Shown here one piece after another: positions 59,251 through 64,000 of a DNA stretch of 64,000 nucleotides. Within the stretch, counting starts at the first letter, position 1. Each line of letters starts with the position of its first letter. The stretch covers positions 31,075-95,074 of the forward strand of contig WGMA01000022.1 of assembly GCA_016125285.1 (NCBI GenBank), in the 5' to 3' direction. A model generated the notes under the pieces. The model was given only the letters and a program-made list of their open reading frames with translations. It did no database searches and was not told the origin of the DNA. The position numbers and the translations under genes are program-made. Source of the DNA: Phycisphaera sp. GTDB taxonomy: Bacteria > Planctomycetota > Phycisphaerae > Phycisphaerales > Zrk34.

Positions 59251-59514
59251 ATGGTCAAAGCAACGGCAGACAAGGTCGCGATTCCGCCGATGCACTTTCG
59301 GATCGGTGACATCGTGCGATACACCGGCCTGAGTCGGCAGACGATTCACAACTACACGACGATGGGGCTCATCCGTGAAGTGGATCGCACGCCCGGCGGG
59401 CATCGGCTCTACGACGAGTCGGTCTTCTATCGACTGCACCGCATCGCGCAGCTCAAGGAGTCGCGCAGCATGGACGAGATCGTCCGCGTGCTCGGGAGGC
59501 AGGAGTCGGACTGA
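59251..59514 (+). CDS. small MerR-type DNA-binding regulator
   Basis: An 87-residue protein that is almost only a MerR helix-turn-helix: RIGDIVRYTGLSRQTIHNYT followed by TMGLI and the winged part RTPGGHRLYDESVFYRLHRI. The effector-binding C-terminus of classical MerR is absent. A GTG start at 59239 would add four residues; the ATG at 59251 is used. It lies upstream of the flagellar control cassette, and could regulate it, but the 161-nt gap (59515-59675) shows no clear operator. Small MerR-like proteins are common in cell-differentiation roles. Confidence 0.85.
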   Translation: MVKATADKVAIPPMHFRIGDIVRYTGLSRQTIHNYTTMGLIREVDRTPGGHRLYDESVFYRLHRIAQLKESRSMDEIVRVLGRQESD

Positions 59515-59675
59515 CGAAGGCGGTGACGCGTGGCGCGTTTCGGGCGTCGCGCAGGTAATGGAGTGAGCGGCGCGGCGAGGATGCCGGCCGCGGCGGATGG
59601 GGAATGTGGGGCGGCGGGGCGTTACGGGTTAAACACAGCTGCCAGGGCGGGCGGCGATGAAAGGCAAGGTCACGG

Positions 59676-60083
59676 ATGACCGACGACACCTACGAAGACG
59701 ATTGGGCGGACGGCCTGATCGAACTCCTCGATCATCAGCGTCACATCTACTACGAGCTGCGTGAGCTCAGCGAGCGCCAGGCGGAACTGGTCGCGGCGGG
59801 CGAGGCGGCGTCGTTGCTGAACATCCTTTCGCAGCGGCAGCAGCTCATCGAGCAGCTCGCGCAGATCAGCGGACGCATCGAGCCGTTCCGCCGCGACTGG
59901 CCCACCGCGTGGGGCACGCTCGACGCCGACACGCAGACGCGCGTGCAGGCGCTGATCAATCACGTGCACGAGCTGCTCGATTCGATCGTCACGCAGGACG
60001 GGCGGGACCGCGCTTCGCTGAGGGGAGACGAAGCCGGGGCCGCTAACGACACCACATCACGCACGCCGGGGGCGGGCGACTGA
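59676..60083 (+). CDS. flgN: FlgN-like flagellar chaperone
   Basis: A 135-residue, mostly helical, coiled-coil protein (about 15-60: LIELLDHQRHIYYELRELSE, then RQAELVAAGEAASLLNILSQ). The layout, two long helices with a linking IEPFRRDW segment, is that of FlgN chaperones, which escort hook-associated proteins FlgK and FlgL to the flagellar export gate. The C-terminal 25 residues are disordered. The identity rests on architecture and on its neighbours (sensor kinase, NtrC-type regulator, FliA), so it is good but not certain. Confidence 0.72.
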   Translation: MTDDTYEDDWADGLIELLDHQRHIYYELRELSERQAELVAAGEAASLLNILSQRQQLIEQLAQISGRIEPFRRDWPTAWGTLDADTQTRVQALINHVHELLDSIVTQDGRDRASLRGDEAGAANDTTSRTPGAGD

Positions 60084-60103
60084 GCGATCACTGGGGAACC
60101 GCG

Positions 60104-61012
60104 ATGACACCGCATCAGATCAATCAACTGCAGGCCCCGACCGGCGCGAAGCCGGCGGCGGGCGACGTCGACGCCAAGCTCGACGACTACGACGCGCTCA
60201 TCCGCATGGTCGACGCGTACGACCAGGTCACCCGCGAGATCGACGGCGCGCACGCCGAACTGCTCGCGGAGATCGACACGCTGCGCGGGCAGCTCGACGA
60301 CGCCAACCGCAGGCTCGCGGCGCGTGACCAGCTCGCCCGCCTCGGCGAGATCAGCGCGACGATCCTCCATGAGGTCCGCAGCCCGCTGACCGCCATCCAG
60401 CTCTACGCCGACATGCTGATGCACGACCTCGACGGCCAGACCGAGCAGCGCCGCCTCGTGGGGCGCATCCGCGGCGCGGTCCGCGACCTGGTGATGATGA
60501 CCAGCGACGTCATGACGTTCGCCAAGCCGCTGCGGCCCGACCTCGACCGCTGCCAGTCCGGCGCGTTGCTCGGGCGGGCGATCGAGCTGCTCGACTCCGA
60601 GCTGCGGGCGCACACCGTCGCGGTCAAGGTGCACGACGCCGGCGTGGCGGTCGTCTGCGATCCGCAGCTCGTGCATCACGCCCTGATCAACCTGATCCGC
60701 AACGCCATCCAGGCCATGCCGCGCGGCGGAACCGTCACGCTCGTCGCCCGCGCCATCGACGACACGCTGCAGGTCCTCGTGCAGGACACCGGCCCGGGCA
60801 TCGACGCCGCGTCGCACCCGCACCTGTTCGACCCGACCTTCACGACGAAGCACGGCGGCAACGGCCTCGGCCTCGCCATCGTCAAACGCATCGCCGAGGC
60901 GCACGGCGGCGTGGTCTCCGCGGGCAACGCCACGACCGGCGGCGCCGTGTTCACCTTCGCCGTGCCGCTGCTCGGCCGCAACGCTCCCTCACACGAAGGG
61001 AGCGACGCCTGA
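60104..61012 (+). CDS. cytoplasmic sensor histidine kinase (FleS/FlrB-like)
   Basis: A 302-residue kinase without membrane segments. An N-terminal coiled-coil region (about 25-75) leads to the dimerisation/phosphotransfer helix with H89 in ATILHEVRSPLTAIQ. The ATPase part has the N box NLIRNAIQAM, G1 DTGPGID, F FDPTFTTK and G2 NGLGLAIV. It is expected to phosphorylate the regulator encoded immediately downstream (overlap at 61012). Lack of a sensor domain other than the coiled coil suggests an internal signal, for example completion of a flagellar assembly stage, as in FleS/FlrB. Confidence 0.92.
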   Translation: MTPHQINQLQAPTGAKPAAGDVDAKLDDYDALIRMVDAYDQVTREIDGAHAELLAEIDTLRGQLDDANRRLAARDQLARLGEISATILHEVRSPLTAIQLYADMLMHDLDGQTEQRRLVGRIRGAVRDLVMMTSDVMTFAKPLRPDLDRCQSGALLGRAIELLDSELRAHTVAVKVHDAGVAVVCDPQLVHHALINLIRNAIQAMPRGGTVTLVARAIDDTLQVLVQDTGPGIDAASHPHLFDPTFTTKHGGNGLGLAIVKRIAEAHGGVVSAGNATTGGAVFTFAVPLLGRNAPSHEGSDA

Positions 61013-62496
61013 TGGGCAAGGTTCTCATCGTTGACGATCACCCCGCGATCCTCGAGAGCATCGCCGCGATCCTCGACCGCGCGCGCATCGACGCGGTCCT
61101 CGCCGACACCGGCGCCGCGGCGCTCGACATGATCGGCCGCCACCGCCCCGACGCCGTGCTGTGCGACCTGAACATGCCGCACATGGACGGCCTCGAGCTG
61201 CTGCAGCACGTCCGCCTGTACGACCCGCAGCTGCCGGTGACGATGCTCACGGGGCACGCCACCGTCGAGTCGGCGGTGGGGGCGTTGCGGCACGGCGCGT
61301 TCGACTACCTGCTCAAGCCGATCGAGTCCGACACGCTCGTCCGCGTGCTGCGCCGCGCGCTGCGGCACCGCAAACTGATCACACGCGGCGGCGTCGCCCG
61401 GCGTCGCCCCGCGAGCGGCGCGGCGTGCATCGACACCGGCGTCGCGCCGGCACGCCGCCTGGTCGGCCAGTCCGCCGCGATGCGACGCGTGCGTCACCAG
61501 ATCCAGCGCATCGCCGCGAGTCACGGCACGGTGCTGATCACCGGCGAGTCGGGCACGGGCAAGGAGATCGTCGCGCAGATGATCCACGCCGCGAGCCCGC
61601 GCCGCGACGCGCCGATGCTGTGCCTCAACTGCGCCGCGCTGAGCACGGGCCTGCTCGAGAGCGAGCTGTTCGGTCACGAGAAGGGCGCGTTCACCGGCGC
61701 GGATCAGACGCGGTCCGGCCGCTTCGAACTGGCGCACGGCGGCACGCTGTTGCTCGACGAGGTGTCGGAGATCAGCCCGGCCGTGCAGGCGAAGCTGCTC
61801 CGCGTGATGCAGGAGCGGCAGTTCGAGCGCGTCGGGTCGAGCGTCACGATGAACGTCGACGTGCGGGTCGTCGCGACGACGAATCGCGACCTGGGTCGCG
61901 AGGTCGAGTCGGGCGGGTTCCGCCGCGACCTGTATTACCGCGTCAACGTGCTGCCGGTGCACCTGCCGCCGCTGCGGGATCGTCGGCAGGACGTGCCCGA
62001 GTTGGCCGCGCATTTCCTCGACGCTCAGGCGGCGCGCGACGGCCGGTCGACGCCGCGCCGGTTCAGCGCCGAGGCGATGGCGATGCTGTGCGACCACGCC
62101 TGGCCCGGCAACGTGCGCGAGCTGGAGAACCTCTGCGAGCGGGCGGCCGTGCTCGCCGAAGACGACGGCTTGGAGATCGACGCGGACCTGATCGAGCCGT
62201 GGCTCGCCGCGCCGCTCGCGGGCGAGGCCGACACGCGAGGCGAGTCGGCGTCGATGCCGCCGTCGACGACCGGCCGCGCGGGACTGACCGACGCGGCGAT
62301 CGCGTCGATCGCCGAGCCCGGCCGCGGCGACATCAAGACCATCGAGCAGCTCGAGCGCGAGGCGATCCTCCGCACGCTGGCGCGGTTCAACGGCCACCGC
62401 CAGCGCACGGCCGACGCGCTGGGCATCGGCGTCCGCACACTCGGACTGAAGCTCAAGAAGTGGAAGGAGCTGCGTCTTGTCGCGCACTCGGTGTGA
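61012..62496 (+). CDS. NtrC-type sigma-54-dependent response regulator (FleR/FlrC-like)
   Basis: A 494-residue enhancer-binding protein. The receiver domain has the acceptor D52 (VLCDLNMPHMDG). The AAA+ domain has Walker A GESGTGKE and the intact GAFTGA loop (EKGAFTGADQ) that contacts sigma-54, followed by Walker B GGTLLLDEV. The C-terminal Fis-type HTH is at about 460-485 (RQRTADALGIGVRTLGLKLK). The first ATG overlaps the kinase stop. It is expected to activate sigma-54 promoters of the next flagellar stage; a good candidate lies in the following gap, upstream of fliA. Confidence 0.94.
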   Translation: MGKVLIVDDHPAILESIAAILDRARIDAVLADTGAAALDMIGRHRPDAVLCDLNMPHMDGLELLQHVRLYDPQLPVTMLTGHATVESAVGALRHGAFDYLLKPIESDTLVRVLRRALRHRKLITRGGVARRRPASGAACIDTGVAPARRLVGQSAAMRRVRHQIQRIAASHGTVLITGESGTGKEIVAQMIHAASPRRDAPMLCLNCAALSTGLLESELFGHEKGAFTGADQTRSGRFELAHGGTLLLDEVSEISPAVQAKLLRVMQERQFERVGSSVTMNVDVRVVATTNRDLGREVESGGFRRDLYYRVNVLPVHLPPLRDRRQDVPELAAHFLDAQAARDGRSTPRRFSAEAMAMLCDHAWPGNVRELENLCERAAVLAEDDGLEIDADLIEPWLAAPLAGEADTRGESASMPPSTTGRAGLTDAAIASIAEPGRGDIKTIEQLEREAILRTLARFNGHRQRTADALGIGVRTLGLKLKKWKELRLVAHSV

Positions 62497-62875
62497 TAAC
62501 CCGACGACGACGCGCACGTCTTGCGCGACGACGGCGCAAGGCCTGCGGCGCGCCGCGGCGCGTTATACGGACGCACCCACGGGCCGCGAGCGCAACCACC
62601 GACACGCACTCGCCCTGCGCGACGACGCGAAAGATTCAGCAGACCGGCACGGCGATTGCGTCAGTCCTCGGCCTGCCGACAACGGACTGTCGGCCAACCG
62701 GCACGGACGGCTCACTTCGCCGAATCGATACGTAAACATCGGCCCCGCGGCGACCCACCGCGACGCCGAATCAGGGGAACGGACACGAACCATCCGCACG
62801 GACGCGGGTGCAACGAACACGGATGGCGCCCGCTGCTGCGGCGGGCGTGTGCAAACTGGGGTCAAGGAGTAGACC
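62497..62875. other. 379-nt non-coding gap between the response regulator and fliA
   Basis: The gap has no credible gene: frames crossing it have Arg/Thr-rich, non-family text. It is GC-rich, with a sigma-54-type promoter at 62645-62659. The predicted fliA leader is therefore about 200 nt, and I saw no terminator or riboswitch-like fold in it. Confidence 0.7.
62645..62659 (+). promoter_or_regulatory. sigma-54-type -24/-12 promoter upstream of fliA
   Basis: CGGCAC-GGCGA-TTGC matches the TGGCAC-N5-TTGC consensus at nine of ten conserved bases, with the obligatory GG-N10-GC spacing. It stands in the gap after a gene for a sigma-54 activator with an intact GAFTGA motif, and about 215 nt before the fliA start. 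Confidence 0.65.
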
Positions 62876-63712
62876 ATGGCGCGGATTAACCGGAATGGAC
62901 GATCGACCGCAATCACCACCGCGGTCCAGGACGTGGAGCTCGCCGCGCGGCCGATCCAGGAGTTGTGGATCGAGTACCGCAAGACGGGCACCGAGCGGCT
63001 GCGGAACTTCTTCATGGAGAAGTATCTGCCGCTGGTCAAGTACAACGCCGAACGCATCCACGCGAAGCTGCCCGACGAGGTCGACGTCGACGACCTCAAG
63101 CAGGCCGGCAGCTTCGGGCTGATGGACGCGATCGAGGCGTACAGCCCCGAGCGCGGCGTGAAGTTCGAAACCTACTGCGCGCCCCGCATCCGCGGCGCGA
63201 TCCTCGACGAGCTGCGCTCGATGGACTGGGTCCCGCGACTCGTCCGCAGCCGCACGTCGAAGGTCGAGGGCGCCCGCAAGCAGCTGGAGATGGAGCTCGG
63301 CCGCGCCGCGACCGAGCAGGAGATCGCCGAGCGCCTCGGCATGGATATGGAGGAGTACCGCAAGATCGCCAAGGACGTCGGCGCGGCGAGCGTCGTGTCG
63401 CTGAACCGCAAGTGGTACGAGACCGACTCGAACAAGGACGTCCGCGAGATCGACGTGCTGAGCGACGATCGTCAGTCCGACCCGTGGTCGTCCGCCGCGA
63501 AGCGCGACCTCAAGGACCTGATCTCGAAGGGCCTGAGCCCGGCCGAGCGGCTGATCGTCATGCTGTACTACTACGAGGAGATGACGATGAAGGAGATCGG
63601 CGCGACGCTGGCGCTGTCCGAGTCGCGCGTCAGCCAGATGCACTCGTCGATCCTCGCCCGCCTCAAGGCGCAGATGCAGAGCCGCGACGAGGAGTTCGCG
63701 ACCGAGTCGTGA
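62876..63712 (+). CDS. fliA: flagellar RNA polymerase sigma factor FliA (sigma-28/WhiG type)
   Basis: A 278-residue sigma factor of the FliA/WhiG group. Regions 2 (about 45-110: KYLPLVKYNAERIHAKLPDE, DDLKQAGSFGLMDAIEAY, FETYCAPRIRGAILDELRSM), 3 (about 115-180: RKQLEMELGRAATEQEIAER) and 4 (about 220-265: LSPAERLIVMLYYYEEMTMK, LALSESRVSQMHSSIL) are complete. It directs late flagellar gene transcription and is normally held by FlgM, whose gene is not in the window. GGAG 8 nt before the ATG is a good RBS. It is followed by a terminator at 63772. Confidence 0.94.
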   Translation: MARINRNGRSTAITTAVQDVELAARPIQELWIEYRKTGTERLRNFFMEKYLPLVKYNAERIHAKLPDEVDVDDLKQAGSFGLMDAIEAYSPERGVKFETYCAPRIRGAILDELRSMDWVPRLVRSRTSKVEGARKQLEMELGRAATEQEIAERLGMDMEEYRKIAKDVGAASVVSLNRKWYETDSNKDVREIDVLSDDRQSDPWSSAAKRDLKDLISKGLSPAERLIVMLYYYEEMTMKEIGATLALSESRVSQMHSSILARLKAQMQSRDEEFATES

Positions 63713-63771
63713 CCGCATCGGATCGTTCCACACCGCACACCGTGGCCCCCTTTGTGTTGAAGTTTGCCGTG

Positions 63772-63804
63772 AAAGCCCGAGGTCGTCAGGCCTCGGGCTT
63801 TTTG
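63772..63804 (+). terminator. intrinsic terminator after fliA
   Basis: A 10-bp stem (AAGCCCGAGG with CCTCGGGCTT) encloses an 8-nt loop and is followed by a T-run (TTTT). It lies about 60 nt after the fliA stop. Confidence 0.9.
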
Positions 63805-63812
63805 TTGGGTGC

Positions 63813-63835
63813 CACTGGCGGCTTGTCCGCCAGTG
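63813..63835. repeat. palindrome CACTGGCGG-CTTGT-CCGCCAGTG
   Basis: A perfect 9-bp stem with a 5-nt loop. It shares the CCACTG end with the nadK-pyrC element at 19197 but has a different core. It is adjacent to the presumed IS end. Confidence 0.6.
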
Positions 63836-63860
63836 AGTGTTGGTGTGACTTTTCCGATGC

Positions 63861-64000
63861 TGAGGTTCCCCACGAACGGTGGGCGCGAGGGGCGGTAAGA
63901 TGGCCCCGAACGGAAAGGACCTCGATATGAGCGGAGTACGCAGACGATTCAGCAAGGCGTTCAAGGTCGGCGCGGTGGCGCTGGTCACGGAGCAGGGATA
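63861..64000 (+). mobile_element. left part of an IS3-family insertion sequence, cut by window edge
   Basis: A leader of about 66 nt starting near TGAGGTTCCCCACGAACGG could contain the terminal inverted repeat, followed by the OrfA start at 63927. The left boundary is a guess; the right part is outside the window. Confidence 0.55.
63927..64000 (+). CDS. IS3-type transposase OrfA, N-terminal fragment
   Basis: The first 24 residues (MSGVRRRFSKAFKVGAVALV and then TEQG) match the opening of IS3/IS911-type OrfA proteins, which carry a helix-turn-helix for binding the IS ends. The rest is beyond the window. An RBS (GGAAAGGA) lies at the right distance before the ATG. In this family OrfA is usually followed by OrfB in a -1 frame. 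Confidence 0.75.
   Translation, partial: MSGVRRRFSKAFKVGAVALVTEQG

Noticed and set aside
59530..59545. GG-N10-GC arrangement before the flgN-like gene as a sigma-54 site
   Set aside because: Only the GG and GC pairs match (TGGCGC-GTTTC-GGGC); the -12 TTGC is absent, so it is likely chance.
1..64000. tRNA and rRNA genes
   Set aside because: No cloverleaf with a GTTCGAATC-like T-arm or conserved rRNA blocks was seen in intergenic parts. A covariance-model search would be needed to be sure.

Overview
The window is high-GC bacterial DNA with dense coding on both strands and long antisense shadow frames. Gene content points to Planctomycetota, probably a Phycisphaerae-type bacterium: a secreted Gfo/Idh/MocA-like protein, a PmoA-like (DUF6807) protein, PQQ-type propellers with laminin-G tails, dockerin-like calcium loops, an ECF sigma operon with a VIT/VWA protein, a pseudopilin, and FlgN/FliA flagellar genes. 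No rRNA, tRNA or CRISPR array was recognised.

Layout. 1-3.6 kb: end of an unknown gene, an M24 peptidase, then accB-accC (biotin carboxyl carrier and carboxylase), closed by a bidirectional terminator. 3.7-8.2 kb (minus): PilT-like ATPase, a membrane-anchored GspE-like protein with degenerate ATPase motifs, and a CvpA-like protein. 8.3-9.2 kb: hisF, with a 7-bp satellite in front of it. 9.45-14.4 kb: four overlapping or close genes encoding an ECF sigma factor, a membrane protein with dockerin-like loops, a cohesin-like secreted protein and a VIT/VWA lipoprotein-like protein; this is the strongest candidate for an undescribed system. 14.5-21.8 kb: an unknown gene boxed by heptad repeats, a secreted esterase, dnaB, nadK, pyrC and pdxA. 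21.9-27.1 kb: a PTS EIIA-like protein, a PII-like protein and three CPA2-type cation/proton antiporters in a row. 27.2-36.3 kb: small zinc-ribbon membrane protein, methyltransferase-like protein, metzincin protease, M42 peptidase, ClC channel, rnpA, yidD, YihY/BrkB protein and a PilZ protein.

36.4-44.1 kb: a pseudopilin, XerC/D recombinase, a four-cysteine small protein, rpmH (far from rnpA), a secreted propeller protein, an S55 (SpoIVB-like) protein and rnc. 44.3-53.1 kb: a glycosidase-like protein, a lower-GC orphan membrane protein, a WYL regulator, dtd, ribE, a DUF192 lipoprotein, gluQ, purN, a sugar-nucleotide epimerase and a GT2 glycosyltransferase. 53.2-59.1 kb: a polysaccharide-lyase-like protein, secreted Gfo/Idh/MocA protein, PqiA-like protein, DUF6807 protein and PQQ/LamG protein, which look like a glycan-use neighbourhood. 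59.2-63.7 kb: a MerR regulator and then a flagellar control cassette (flgN-like, FleS/FleR-like two-component pair, fliA with a sigma-54-type promoter). The right edge cuts an IS3-like transposase.

Two window-wide patterns stand out. First, many genes have a -10 hexamer only 6-9 nt before the ATG, so their mRNAs are probably leaderless. Second, intergenic gaps carry several classes of palindromic elements. The most remarkable class is built from 7-nt units of the form GGANNNN, with a different unit at each locus and an inverted second arm; in one case a whole gene sits between the arms.
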